A stretch of DNA of 64,000 nucleotides from Algoriphagus chordae (GCF_003254055.1 NZ_QKZT01000010.1:1-64000), one strand, 5' to 3'; positions 27,484-36,259 are shown, counted from the first letter of the stretch. The notes: generated by a model from the sequence alone, not told the origin. A program made the numbers and translations.

Positions 27484-28198
27484 GGGTCTTTTCTAATTCA
27501 ATTGCGTTAGGAAATAAAATATTGTTCTCCAAGTGAATATGCATGTGCAAATCCTGCTCAAATTCCTTCAATAAGGAAAAGGTAACCATATAAGTTGTAC
27601 ATGCTCCTACTGGAGGAGTATAATCATTTGTCAATTCAGCAATTATTCTGAATCGCTCTCCTTCTGCTGCATGCTCGTCTTTCATCATCTCTACTGGATT
27701 CTCTACGCTACCAAAATGGCTAGGCTCCAATTCAGTTTTTCCTTCTGCTGCTTCCACCATTTTTTTAACAAATGGGAATAGAATAAATTCCTCTTTCTTC
27801 ATGTGCGCAGTAAGCTCTCCTGCTGATCCTAAAAACAGCTCCTGAACTTCATGCAGTTCTGGGTGTAAGTCTCCATGGACTTTTACAATCTTAGCAAGCA
27901 TCGGCTTGATCTCTGTGATTCGAGTTTCTACATATCGATGATGCTTTTTTTCAATATAAGTAGCCAGCAAATCAAGTGGCCAAGAATTGAAGTCTGAAGA
28001 GGATGCATCGTTTGTTTGAGCAGCTGCATTCAATTGTTCGATTAAACCATCGACAGCAACATCCTTCTTAGCACATGCTTCTTCTACAGTTCTATTGCCT
28101 TGACAGCAAAAGTCAATTTTGTTTTTCTGAAATACAGTTGCATATCGGTAATCTTGAGCCACCAATTCGCCGATGATTGAGTTGTTTGAAAGTGTCAT
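27470..28198 (-). CDS. ric: Iron-sulfur cluster repair di-iron protein RIC (ScdA/YtfE)
   Basis: A 242-residue RIC protein. The N-terminal ScdA domain has GELVAQDYRYATVFQKNKID followed by FCCQGNRTVEEAC. The di-iron hemerythrin-like domain follows with HHRYVETRI, VHGDLHPELHEVQELF, HMKKEEFILFPF, MKDEHAAEGERFR and HMHIHLENNILFPNA supplying the His/Glu ligands. RIC repairs Fe-S clusters damaged by nitric oxide or oxidants. The gene overlaps both neighbours (4 bases with the membrane protein gene, 14 with HHE), showing tight coupling, and lies downstream of a probable Rrf2 operator. Confidence 0.95.
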   Translation of the reverse strand: MTLSNNSIIGELVAQDYRYATVFQKNKIDFCCQGNRTVEEACAKKDVAVDGLIEQLNAAAQTNDASSSDFNSWPLDLLATYIEKKHHRYVETRITEIKPMLAKIVKVHGDLHPELHEVQELFLGSAGELTAHMKKEEFILFPFVKKMVEAAEGKTELEPSHFGSVENPVEMMKDEHAAEGERFRIIAELTNDYTPPVGACTTYMVTFSLLKEFEQDLHMHIHLENNILFPNAIELEKTLVYA

Positions 28199-28638
28199 AG
28201 TTCTACTGATTTAAAATGTGAAATTGCGAAAATGATAAGTGATGTTACTTTCACAATCTCCATTGCTACATAATAGAAATGATGATTGGAAGCTGGTAAA
28301 TCGTGTACATGTATAATTAACTCTGCTCGCGCGTCCAGCAGCGGCAAAAGCCAGGCAGTCTGGATAATCAAAAGCAGTAAGGCTATTGCAAAAGCAATAA
28401 GTTTGGGACTAGCCCAGTTTTCTTTGCTTACAATTCTGCTGATCAATATTGCTATCGCAAAGACCCACTCTACTTTGTTGAGTGCCTCAAAAACCAACCT
28501 GCCTATACCCAATCCCATAGGAACGGTGATTCCCGGAGCTCTAAACTTCAACCAAGCCTCCATGAAACTGATAGCAGATACAAAGCCAACCCAGAGTAAC
28601 GTGGACATTAGAGATATTGGGTTTTTGACAAGTGACAT
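28195..28638 (-). CDS. Small four-span membrane protein of the RIC operon
   Basis: A 147-residue protein with about four membrane spans: LMSTLLWVGFVSAISFMEAW, EWVFAIAILIS, LIAFAIALLLLIIQTAWLL and FYYVAMEIVKVTSLIIFAI. A HVHDLPASNHH stretch between the third and fourth spans is His-rich and could bind metal or haem. Family not recognised with certainty. It is the first gene of the RIC operon and starts 27 bases after the dyad operator, so it is under the same control. A role in NO or iron handling is inferred from context. Confidence 0.75.
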   Translation of the reverse strand: MSLVKNPISLMSTLLWVGFVSAISFMEAWLKFRAPGITVPMGLGIGRLVFEALNKVEWVFAIAILISRIVSKENWASPKLIAFAIALLLLIIQTAWLLPLLDARAELIIHVHDLPASNHHFYYVAMEIVKVTSLIIFAISHFKSVEL

Positions 28639-28664
28639 AGAGTTAAAGTCCTGGGTATAATCTT

Positions 28665-28688
28665 ATTTATGATAGTTTTATCTTAAAT
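28665..28688 (-). promoter_or_regulatory. 24-bp dyad operator and promoter of the RIC operon
   Basis: The minus strand reads ATTTAAGATAAAACTATCAT then AAAT: an inverted repeat with arms ATTTA-n-GATA and TATC-n-TAAAT around AAAC. A TTTG (28697-28694) lies 19 bases before TATCATAA (28674-28667), fitting the -33/-7 spacing of a Bacteroidota promoter, with the dyad covering the spacer and -7 region. Its near copy lies before the Rrf2 gene at 29177-29200. Confidence 0.7.
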
Positions 28689-28703
28689 AGATTCAAATTT
28701 TTT

Positions 28704-29138
28704 TTATCTCATTAGAATAGATTCTCCTGCTTTCAGTCCTTCTGCTAATTCCAATATCGAAGTAGAGTTTAGCATATTTTTGAGGTCAGCTCTGATTTGA
28801 ACAAATTTAAAGTGCATAGGACAAGGCTGTTCATCATCACATTCCTTCAACCCCAATCCACAGCCATTAAATATGGAATCACCATCGATGGCCGTCACGA
28901 TATCACTCATTTTAATCTGCTCCATTCGGTGTTTATCAATGTAAAATCCACCATAAGGACCAGTCACTGACTGCACGATGTTCTCCTTCACCAATGCTCC
29001 CACAATTTTGGCAGTGAAAGCAATCGGTGAATCAGTATTCTCTACTACCTCCCCTATCTTCACACGTCTATCGAGCATAGACTGAGAGGCTATATAGATG
29101 ATTGATTTAATTCCATATTCGCAGGCTTTTGAAAACAT
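28704..29138 (-). CDS. Rrf2-family regulator (NsrR/IscR-like), likely Fe-S sensor
   Basis: A 144-residue Rrf2 regulator. The winged-helix N-terminus is MFSKACEYGIKSIIYIASQS, followed by recognition segment AFTAKIVGALVKENIVQSVT and wing GPYGGFYI. The three candidate cluster ligands are in GCGLGLKECDDEQPCPMHF (Cys at about 93, 100 and 106), the usual C-x(5-8)-C-x(5-7)-C arrangement of NsrR/IscR/RsrR. It should sense NO, oxidants or cluster supply and control its own promoter and the RIC operon downstream; both carry a matching dyad. Autoregulation is strongly suggested by an operator overlying its -7 box. Confidence 0.93.
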   Translation of the reverse strand: MFSKACEYGIKSIIYIASQSMLDRRVKIGEVVENTDSPIAFTAKIVGALVKENIVQSVTGPYGGFYIDKHRMEQIKMSDIVTAIDGDSIFNGCGLGLKECDDEQPCPMHFKFVQIRADLKNMLNSTSILELAEGLKAGESILMR

Positions 29139-29176
29139 CGCTTGTCATTAATTGCTCAAATGTAAAGGAATATTTA

Positions 29177-29200
29177 ATTTAAGACAAATTTATCATAAAT
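29177..29200 (-). promoter_or_regulatory. 24-bp dyad operator over the Rrf2 gene promoter
   Basis: The plus strand reads ATTTAAGACAAATTTATCAT then AAAT, nearly identical to the site at 28665-28688 (21 of 24 positions agree when the two are aligned in the matching orientation). It is an imperfect palindrome centred on AAATTT. On the minus strand a full -7 box TAAATTTG (29192-29185) lies inside it, so a bound regulator would block polymerase. It starts 38 bases before the Rrf2 start codon and could also touch the divergent gene at 29330. Confidence 0.72.
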
Positions 29201-29329
29201 GAAATTTGATCTTTTCCAATAGCATTCCGGTCAGGCTATTTAAACATTAAAACTAGCCAAGAAACTTTATTACTACATTTCTAGCGCATACAGCAAACTT
29301 TTTCCCACATTTTGCTTTTCTTTAGAACA

Positions 29330-29836
29330 ATGAAAAGCCTAGTACTCTTTTTTCTAATTTCCGCCATTTCGCTCTCCACTTTTGCTCAGGGGACAGATTT
29401 CATAATCCTCAAAAGAGGTGCAAAGCAAAAAACCCAAATAAGATATTACCCAGGGGAAACCATCACTTATAAAAGCACAAAAATTGACTATTTCGTCACC
29501 GACGTAATCCAAAGCATAGATCAAAACTACATCTATCTTAGCGAGAACATTCTTTCCCCCGAGACCATTACAGAAATAGACATACGGGACAAAGATCGAA
29601 GAAACGGCACATTAAGAGCGATGACCGTTTTGACACTGAGTGCGGGAGTGATATTACTTGGAGCTGAATCTATTAATAGCATTTACCAATCCCATGAATT
29701 CTCAATCAGCAGCGGGGTAGGACTTGCCTCAGGGATATTAATAGGAACGGGACTTGCGATGCTTCCCCTACGATACAAAACATTCAAAAATTCAGGGCGA
29801 AATAAAATCCAACTCATTCAAATGCGAATGGATTAA
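29330..29836 (+). CDS. Hypothetical exported/membrane protein
   Basis: A 168-residue protein started at the ATG at 29330, which opens a signal peptide (MKSLVLFFLISAISLSTFAQ); a start 6 codons upstream is less likely. The mature protein has a beta-rich part (DFIILKRGAKQKTQIRYYPG) and one or two hydrophobic segments near 105-145 (MTVLTLSAGVILLGAESI, SGILIGTGLAMLPL). No family recognised. It is divergent from the Rrf2 gene, with their shared 191-base spacer holding the Rrf2 dyad, but nothing else ties it to that regulon. Confidence 0.7.
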   Translation: MKSLVLFFLISAISLSTFAQGTDFIILKRGAKQKTQIRYYPGETITYKSTKIDYFVTDVIQSIDQNYIYLSENILSPETITEIDIRDKDRRNGTLRAMTVLTLSAGVILLGAESINSIYQSHEFSISSGVGLASGILIGTGLAMLPLRYKTFKNSGRNKIQLIQMRMD

Positions 29837-29902
29837 TTGGAGATCTCTGGCATAAACAGATATTTTTTCAGACTTTTGCAGCTTAAATTTTAACCTAGAC
29901 AG

Positions 29903-31004
29903 ATGACTTCAGAACAACTGAAAGACTTGAAAGCCCGCACATCGGCTTTGAGGAGGTATCTTTGACTACGATCGTAAGATTGCAGAAATAGAAGACCTAG
30001 AGGCCGTATCGGCCCAGCCTGATTTTTGGAACGATCCAGAGGAGGCAGAAAAAAGCATGAAACAGATTCAGGCTAGAAAAGCTTGGACCGGTTCATTCGA
30101 ATCACTCAATAAAATCATCGAGGATCTCGACGTATTGTATGAGTTCTATAGCGCAGGTGAGGTTTCTGAAGAAGAAATCAAAACTGAGTACACCAAAGCA
30201 GAAGCAGAGGTACAAGAATTAGAACTCAAAAAAATGCTCTCTTCGGAGGAGGATCAGCTTAATGCAGTATTAGAAATCAACCCTGGCGCTGGAGGAACAG
30301 AGAGTAATGACTGGGCCTCTATCCTCATGAGAATGTATATCATGTGGGGAGAGAAAAACGGCTATAAGGTTCGTGAAGTAGATGTACAATCTGGTGATGT
30401 GGCAGGAATTAAATCTTGTACATTGGAATTCGAAGGGCCGCTAGCGTATGGATTTTTGAAATCTGAAACTGGTGTTCACCGATTGGTACGAATTTCCCCA
30501 TTTGACTCAGGAGGAAGAAGACACACGTCTTTTGCTTCGGTGTATGCCTACCCTGAAGTGGATGATTCGATTGAAATCGATATCAACCCAGCAGATGTGG
30601 AATTGCATACTTCTAGATCAGGTGGAGCAGGTGGACAGAACGTGAATAAGGTGGAGACCAAAGTTCAATTGACTCACAAGCCTACTGGAATCGTAGTGGT
30701 TTGTCAGATTGAACGTTCACAGCTTGCCAACAGAGAGAAAGCTATGCAGATGCTGAAATCCCGTTTGTTTCAAATGGAATTGGAAAAGAGAAATGCAGAA
30801 ATCGCAAAAATCGAATCTTCCAAGATGCGCGTAGATTTTGGTTCGCAAATCCGAAACTATGTACTCCATCCTTATAAACTAGTGAAGGATAACCGAACGA
30901 ATTTCGAGACTTCTGACACCCAGCATGTACTGGATGGCGGTTTGAATGAGTTTATGAAAGCATTCCTACTCGCACAGAGCGAAGAACAAGCAGGAAAAGA
31001 CTAA
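29903..31004 (+). CDS. prfB: Peptide chain release factor 2 with programmed +1 frameshift
   Basis: The coding region begins at ATG 29903, runs 20 codons to an in-frame TGA at 29963-29965, and resumes in the +1 frame (GAC at 29964) to a stop at 31002-31004. The shift site is CTT-TGA-C, preceded by the Shine-Dalgarno-like AGGAGG, which is the universal prfB autoregulation site: scarce RF2 makes the ribosome pause at UGA and slip. The protein shows the stop-recognition SPF tripeptide ([12 protein letters not shown]) and the peptidyl-tRNA hydrolysis motif GGQ in [14 protein letters not shown]. It releases peptides at UGA and UAA. Total about 366 residues, the usual length. Confidence 0.97.
29951..29966 (+). 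promoter_or_regulatory. prfB programmed frameshift site
   Basis: AGGAGG-TAT-CTT-TGA-C: the Shine-Dalgarno-like AGGAGG lies 3 bases before the CTT slippery codon, followed by the UGA stop. This is the spacing that drives +1 slippage in E. coli prfB. Confidence 0.95.
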
Positions 31005-31008
31005 TACG

Positions 31009-31038
31009 AAAGGCCAGGATTTAGATTCTGGCCTTTTT
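31009..31038 (+). terminator. Intrinsic terminator after prfB
   Basis: A perfect 7-bp stem (31011-31017 with 31028-31034; AGGCCAG/CTGGCCT) and T-run follow prfB, ending 16 bases before the MFS gene start. Confidence 0.85.
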
Positions 31039-31053
31039 CCATCACCTTCTTTT

Positions 31054-32229
31054 ATGAAATTACGCTCTTCATTTTTTACATTCGATTTCACCTTACTCTG
31101 TCTGAGTTCCTTTCTGTTTTTTTCATCATTCAACATGATCATCCCAGAGCTCCCTGAGTACCTCAGCTCTCTGGGCGGAGAAGATTACAAGGGCTTTATC
31201 ATAGCCTTGTTTACACTTTCCGCTGGACTTTCTCGACCTTTCAGTGGAAAGCTAGCGGACAAAATAGGTAGAATCCCCGTGATGATGATCGGGGCCTCTG
31301 TCTGCTTCGTCGTTGGGATGCTTTATCCGCTTCTAAGCTTTGTAGGTGGCTTTCTATTTCTGCGATTTGCGCATGGATTCTCCACCGGCTTCACTCCCAC
31401 TGGTGCCGCTGCCTATGTGGCTGACATTGTCCCTTACCAAAAGCGTGGCGAGGCTATGGGATTATTTTCACTTTTCGGTTCGATGGGAATGGCAGCAGGA
31501 CCTGCTATCGGCGGATGGCTGGCTACGCTATTTTCGATAGAAACAGTTTTCTATGTTTCTGCCTTTACCGCTATATTTTCTATCCTGATTTTATTGAAGC
31601 TCAAAGAAACCCTGCCTAACAAAGAGCGGATTTCCTGGAAAATGTTTCAATTGAAAAGGCATGAGATAATAGAGAAGCGAGTGCTCTTTCCTTCGGGAAT
31701 ACTATTCCTTTGTTGCTTCTCTTTTGGGGTAGTTCTTACGATTATCCCAGATTTCTCAACTCATCTCGGGATAGAAAACAAAGGGCTCTTCTTTGGAGTG
31801 TTTACGTTATCATCTTTAGGAATCAGATTGTTGGCAGGCAAAACCTCTGATAGATATGGTAGAATTCCAGTCATGCGAGCTGCAAGTGCTACCTTAGTTG
31901 GCGCTATGGTTTTGATTGCTTTTGCAGAGAGCAAATTTGCTTTGCTCGGATCAGGAATTCTCTTCGGTTGTGCGGTAGGCATGTATAGCCCTACCACGGC
32001 AGCATGGGTCATAGATCTGTCCCTGGACAAATTCCGAGGACGTGCATTAGCTACGATGTACATCTTTTTGGAAGCAGGCATAGGAATCGGAGCACTAGTC
32101 TCAGGCTTCCTATTTGCAAATAATCCGGATAATTTTCGTTTGGTATTTCTTACCAGTGCTGGCTTTGCAGGACTAGCATTTTTATTTTTACTTTTTGTAA
32201 AACAGAATCGGAGTATAGCAGTGGAATAA
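31054..32229 (+). CDS. Major facilitator superfamily transporter
   Basis: A 391-residue MFS transporter with twelve predicted spans. The signature between spans 2 and 3 is GKLADKIGRIPVMMIG, repeated as GKTSDRYGRIPVMRA between spans 8 and 9, as expected from the duplicated six-span fold. The drug-exporter-type motif (GFSTGFTPTGAAAYVADIVP, MGLFSLFGSMGMAAGPAIGG) in the N-half suggests proton-driven efflux, but substrate cannot be named. It starts 16 bases after the prfB terminator and stands alone. Confidence 0.9.
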   Translation: MKLRSSFFTFDFTLLCLSSFLFFSSFNMIIPELPEYLSSLGGEDYKGFIIALFTLSAGLSRPFSGKLADKIGRIPVMMIGASVCFVVGMLYPLLSFVGGFLFLRFAHGFSTGFTPTGAAAYVADIVPYQKRGEAMGLFSLFGSMGMAAGPAIGGWLATLFSIETVFYVSAFTAIFSILILLKLKETLPNKERISWKMFQLKRHEIIEKRVLFPSGILFLCCFSFGVVLTIIPDFSTHLGIENKGLFFGVFTLSSLGIRLLAGKTSDRYGRIPVMRAASATLVGAMVLIAFAESKFALLGSGILFGCAVGMYSPTTAAWVIDLSLDKFRGRALATMYIFLEAGIGIGALVSGFLFANNPDNFRLVFLTSAGFAGLAFLFLLFVKQNRSIAVE

Positions 32230-32335
32230 TGGGTGTCAAATGGTTTCCCGCAAATTTACGCTGATAAAACCGCAGACTATACGCTGATCTTAAGATTATT
32301 ACCTGAAAAATAAGCGATAATCTGCAGGAACAATT

Positions 32336-33688
32336 TCAATTCCCCAAGTAACCATTCACGCGTGGAATAGAGAAAATCTCCTTCTGCCGACCATTGTAAT
32401 AAGTCACTTTTTCACCATCAAATAAAGCGCCTTCTTCCAGCATAATTCTCACATCCTTATTCCATTCCTGCACAAAGACCACTGCATTCAACTCAATAGC
32501 ATAACCTGTATTGGCATGAAGTGGAAAATCACCTGCCCCTGGTGTATCTCCTTGATTATCCCACATACCGATCGTTGGACCAGCTGAATGCCCATAAAAG
32601 CCCAGTGGATGCGTATAGATACTCCCACGAATCCCTTCTGCATCCAACACCTTACGAGAAGCCCGAAGGATTTCATTGCCCGTTCTACCAGCTACATAAT
32701 TCGAAGTCAAAATATCCTGAACTCTATTTCCTTTTTTAAAGGCATCCTGCAAGTAAGCAGGAACTTCAGTTTCTCCAGCTTTCAGCACATAAGCCATTTC
32801 TTGAGTATCTGTATTCAGTCTGAGATAGGTAATTCCAAAATCCACATGAAGTAAATCACCGGGCATAATCACCGACTCAGGAGCTTTGGTCGCAAAGTTT
32901 CTGTTTTGTTCATTGTTTGCAGGGTCTTCTCTCTGAATATCTACCGAAGGATGAAACCAGGTGTCAAGCTTCATTTCCTTAATTTTCTCTCTGTACCACC
33001 AAACCACATCTTCTGTTGTAGTCACACCGGGAGTAATCACAGCTTCAGAAAGACCTTCAGCCACTATGGAATGGGCAATTTCCTGAATATGCTTATAGGT
33101 TGCCATTTCAGGCTCGGTTCTAGTTTCTAACCAACGTACAGCCAGAGTTTGAGCAGAAACAACATTGGCTTGAAGATTCTGAGGCAGGTATTCTAAAAAT
33201 ACCTGATGCTCATTCGTCGTCAAGCCATCTGCATGACCGTAATCCTTAGCATAGTTCAAGGCGATTTTCTTTGGATTTTTCGAAGAAATCAATTCCATCA
33301 AAGCTTTCCACTGATCAGGCTGAGTCTCTGGATCCCAAGCCCTTTTGAAGGCCTTCCCCACATCATACCTAGCCACAGCATAAGTTTCGACAGGAGCATT
33401 TGCCGAAGGCTGATACATCACCAAAATAGTTCTCCTCCTTGCAGCATGCCAAGTTGCAGGAAGTAGAGTTCGAATGACTGGATCCTCATTATATTCTCTG
33501 GATATTACCACCCACATATCTACACCTGTCTCAGTCATCAGGTTTGGAAGTAAATTCTGGATTCGATAATCTAGCCAACTGTCGATTACCTTGGCTTGTT
33601 CGCGCTGAGTCAGCACTGCTAGATCTTGTGCAGAACTAAGGTTTGAAATAAGAATAAATGAGAATACGAAGAGTAGCTTTTTGTACAT
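32336..33688 (-). CDS. Exported M24-family metallopeptidase (Xaa-Pro aminopeptidase-like)
   Basis: A 450-residue protein with a signal peptide (MYKKLLFVFSFILISNLSSA). The first 200 residues are the creatinase-like N-terminal domain; the pita-bread M24 domain follows. The five expected metal ligands are in LLHVDFG (Asp), LNTDTQEM (Asp), HSAGPTIG (His), ELNAVVF (Glu) and LEEGALF (Glu). It would release N-terminal residues preceding Pro, in the periplasm or at the cell surface. The length fits family members in Bacteroidota. Two-metal site complete, so it is probably active. Confidence 0.9.
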   Translation of the reverse strand: MYKKLLFVFSFILISNLSSAQDLAVLTQREQAKVIDSWLDYRIQNLLPNLMTETGVDMWVVISREYNEDPVIRTLLPATWHAARRRTILVMYQPSANAPVETYAVARYDVGKAFKRAWDPETQPDQWKALMELISSKNPKKIALNYAKDYGHADGLTTNEHQVFLEYLPQNLQANVVSAQTLAVRWLETRTEPEMATYKHIQEIAHSIVAEGLSEAVITPGVTTTEDVVWWYREKIKEMKLDTWFHPSVDIQREDPANNEQNRNFATKAPESVIMPGDLLHVDFGITYLRLNTDTQEMAYVLKAGETEVPAYLQDAFKKGNRVQDILTSNYVAGRTGNEILRASRKVLDAEGIRGSIYTHPLGFYGHSAGPTIGMWDNQGDTPGAGDFPLHANTGYAIELNAVVFVQEWNKDVRIMLEEGALFDGEKVTYYNGRQKEIFSIPRVNGYLGN

Positions 33689-33758
33689 ATCAGGATGGAT
33701 TAATCCTGAATATAAAACAAATTACATAGACTAAGTATAGGATTTTGGTTGAGATATT

Positions 33759-35114
33759 CTACGAAGTGACTATTGGTTTATTTGCAGCAATCATTCGATT
33801 ACTCAACCTATGAAAACGGTAAAACAATACCACAGCAGTTATACTCAAGCCGATCAGTAAACCGTACCAAATTCCTTTTTCAGCCAACCCCATCTCAAAA
33901 GCCAGGAAGTAACCTAATGGAAGTCCGATAACCCAATAGGCAACTAAGGTGATAATGGTAGGAAACCTAACATCCTCCATACCACGCAACACTCCCAATC
34001 CAGCTACCTGAATACCATCTGAGAGTTGGAATAAACCAGCTATTATCAGTAAGGAGGCCGATAAAGCAACTACTTCATCGTTGTCAATGTAAAGTGTTGG
34101 TAGATAGGATCGCATAAGAATAAATATCAAACCTGTAATCGCCATAAAAACCAGTGCCATTCCAAAAACCACCATTCCTGCTTCACGCATTGTCTTGAAA
34201 TTATTGCGACCAATCTGATTGCTCACACGAATCATCCCAGCTGTACTCAAACCAGCAACCATCATATAACTAATTGAAGCCAAATTGATAGCAATCTGAT
34301 GAGCAGCAAGTGCATTTACGCCTATCCATCCCATCATAATAGCAGCAGCACTGAATGCGCTTACTTCAAAAATGTATTGGAAACCTGTTGGGATTCCGAT
34401 TTTCAGGATTCTATTCAATAATAAGAACCTTAGTTTACTTAAACCTATTTGCAGATTAAAGACACGATATCTTTTGGAGCGCATCACATATAGCCCCATC
34501 ATGATAGGCATCAGAATACGGGATATTAAAGTAGCCAAACCAGCACCATTCAACCCCATTTCGGGTGCTCCTAAGTTCCCATAAATCAACACCCAGTTTA
34601 GAAATACATTGATTACGTTACAAAAAATCGTCACATACATCGCTTGTTTGGTCTGTGAAAGGCCTTCGGCAAACTGCTTAAATGATTGGAAAATCATGAA
34701 AGGCAGCAGCGATGCAGTAATTATATAGAGGTAAGGAATCGTCAATCGCACTACCTCCTCAGGCTGATCCAAAAAATGTAAACCTTGAGACAAACCGATA
34801 ACCACCACCGTAAGTAGAGCTGCGGTGGCAATATTGATCCACAATCCATGTTGAAACAAGTGACCAATGCGCTTGAACTTACCTTTGCCTTCTGCCACAG
34901 AAACCAAAGGGGTAATACCCATGGAAATCCCCATTCCAAACATCAGAATCACAAAAAATATACTGTTCCCCAGAGAAGCCGCAGCCAGTGGCACTGCACC
35001 AGTTCGACCAACCATCATACTATCAGCAACACCGACTAATACTTGACCCAATTGACTCAAAACTACTGGAAAAGCCAGCGTGAAGGTTATCTTAAAATGT
35101 TCCTTGATTGTCAT
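33759..35114 (-). CDS. MATE-family efflux transporter
   Basis: A 451-residue MATE transporter with twelve spans in two homologous halves. Typical segments are the first span ALPVVLSQLGQVLVGVADSM, GMGISMGITPLVSVAEGKGK, FLNWVLIYGNLGAPEMGLNG near span 5 and ALAAHQIAINLASISYMM in the second half. It would export cationic or aromatic compounds by proton or sodium antiport. One base separates its start from the stop of the NUDIX gene upstream, so they share a transcript. Confidence 0.92.
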   Translation of the reverse strand: MTIKEHFKITFTLAFPVVLSQLGQVLVGVADSMMVGRTGAVPLAAASLGNSIFFVILMFGMGISMGITPLVSVAEGKGKFKRIGHLFQHGLWINIATAALLTVVVIGLSQGLHFLDQPEEVVRLTIPYLYIITASLLPFMIFQSFKQFAEGLSQTKQAMYVTIFCNVINVFLNWVLIYGNLGAPEMGLNGAGLATLISRILMPIMMGLYVMRSKRYRVFNLQIGLSKLRFLLLNRILKIGIPTGFQYIFEVSAFSAAAIMMGWIGVNALAAHQIAINLASISYMMVAGLSTAGMIRVSNQIGRNNFKTMREAGMVVFGMALVFMAITGLIFILMRSYLPTLYIDNDEVVALSASLLIIAGLFQLSDGIQVAGLGVLRGMEDVRFPTIITLVAYWVIGLPLGYFLAFEMGLAEKGIWYGLLIGLSITAVVLFYRFHRLSNRMIAANKPIVTS

Positions 35115-35115
35115 A

Positions 35116-35658
35116 TTAAAAATTTAGAATTCTAGCAGCCTTAAGAATACCGGCAATACTGATTCCGTCTGTAATTTCTCCTTTCATCACCATTTCCAAA
35201 ACTTGTGAAAAAGGCAATTTCTTTATTTTGAGCACTTCAGTTTCCTCAAACTCAGTTTCTCCTTGTGTGAGCCCTTCGGCTAAGTACACATAGCCCACTT
35301 CGTCCGTCACAGAATTGGAAGTATGGATTTTCATAATTTCCGTCCACTTCTCCGCACACAACCCAGTCTCCTCCTTAAGTTCACGTTTTGCACTAGTCAA
35401 CTTGTCTTCATCTAAGGGACCTCCTCCCATAGGAATCTCCCAAGCATATTCATCCAAGGTATAGCGATATTGACCTATGAGCCAGGTATTCATGTCCTTG
35501 TCAATGGGAATGATCCCCATTGCTCTATTCTTGAAATGAACCTTTCCATAGATCCCCTCATTGCCAGCAGGGTTTGTGACATCATGCTGCTCTACACTAA
35601 TCCAGGGATTTTCGTAGACAGGACTGATCTTGTTGGTTTTCCAGGGGTTTTGTTCCAT
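35116..35658 (-). CDS. NUDIX hydrolase, ADP-ribose pyrophosphatase-like
   Basis: A 180-residue NUDIX protein. The box GGGPLDEDKLTSAKRELKEE followed by TGL satisfies G-x5-E-x7-REUxEExGU. The N-terminal part (ISPVYENPWISVEQHDV, RAMGIIPIDKDMNTWLIGQY, PMGGGPLDE) fits ADP-ribose/nucleoside-diphosphate-sugar pyrophosphatases. Its substrate is not certain. It is 22 bases downstream of the Lrp gene terminator and 1 base upstream of the MATE gene. Confidence 0.9.
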   Translation of the reverse strand: MEQNPWKTNKISPVYENPWISVEQHDVTNPAGNEGIYGKVHFKNRAMGIIPIDKDMNTWLIGQYRYTLDEYAWEIPMGGGPLDEDKLTSAKRELKEETGLCAEKWTEIMKIHTSNSVTDEVGYVYLAEGLTQGETEFEETEVLKIKKLPFSQVLEMVMKGEITDGISIAGILKAARILNF

Positions 35659-35664
35659 TTGCTC

Positions 35665-35693
35665 AAAAAAAAAGGGTGACTTTCGCCACCCTT
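35665..35693 (-). terminator. Terminator after the Lrp-type gene
   Basis: On the minus strand an AAGGGTG/CACCCTT stem (35693-35687 with 35678-35672) is followed by nine Ts (35673-35665). It ends the Lrp-type gene before the NUDIX start at 35658. Confidence 0.8.
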
Positions 35694-35713
35694 CATGTAT
35701 TAGATTAGGCTAA

Positions 35714-36208
35714 TTAAGCCGGGATAGGCATTACTTTAGAATCCTTGAAAGTAGATAAAATAACCATGGATTGCATGGAATCTACCTCCTTGATTTCAGA
35801 TACTTTCTCAAGCATCAAATTTTGATATGAAGTAATGTCTTTGGCAATAATCTTTAGGATAAAATCACCAGTACCTGTGATGTGGTGACATTCAATCACT
35901 TCAGGAATAATATTGATTTCACGCATAAATGCATCAATATTCCCTTTGTTGTGACCAATCAAACTCACCAAAACAAAAGTACTTACTCCCAAGCCGATCT
36001 TCTCAGGATCAAGCTTCGCATGATAACTTTTAATTATACCTGATTGCTCCAATTTCTTCACTCGCTCCAAAGTTGGGGCTGGAGAAAGTCCAATATCTTT
36101 TGACAATTGAGCATTTGTAATTTTGGCATTAGCCTGTAGGATTTCTAGAATCATCCTATCGATTTTATCGAATTTTATTCTTAAGCTATGATCCATGATC
36201 TCTTGCAT
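35714..36208 (-). CDS. Lrp/AsnC-family transcriptional regulator
   Basis: A 164-residue regulator. The helix-turn-helix is KIDRMILEILQANAKITNAQ then LSKDIGLSPAPTLERVKKLE (about 13-55). The RAM ligand-binding domain follows (ALVSLIGHNKGNIDAFMREI type, VIECHHITGTGDFILKI, about 75-145) and forms octameric discs that bind amino acids in this family. The start at 36208 (MQEIM) and one 4 codons later (MDHSLR) are both possible; the former leaves about 13 bases from the predicted transcript start. Its regulon is unknown; no amino-acid transport gene is adjacent. Confidence 0.92.
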   Translation of the reverse strand: MQEIMDHSLRIKFDKIDRMILEILQANAKITNAQLSKDIGLSPAPTLERVKKLEQSGIIKSYHAKLDPEKIGLGVSTFVLVSLIGHNKGNIDAFMREINIIPEVIECHHITGTGDFILKIIAKDITSYQNLMLEKVSEIKEVDSMQSMVILSTFKDSKVMPIPA

Positions 36209-36228
36209 TTACCGAATTTTATATGGTG

Positions 36229-36259
36229 CAAAGTTAATATAATTGATGATTGTTTTAAA
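36229..36259 (-). promoter_or_regulatory. Bacteroidota promoter of the Lrp-type gene
   Basis: On the minus strand TTTA (36259-36256), 19 bases, then TAACTTTG (36236-36229). The -7 box is a full TAnnTTTG match, and spacing to -33 is ideal, with TTTA in place of TTTG. Transcription would begin about 15 bases before the gene. Confidence 0.6.
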
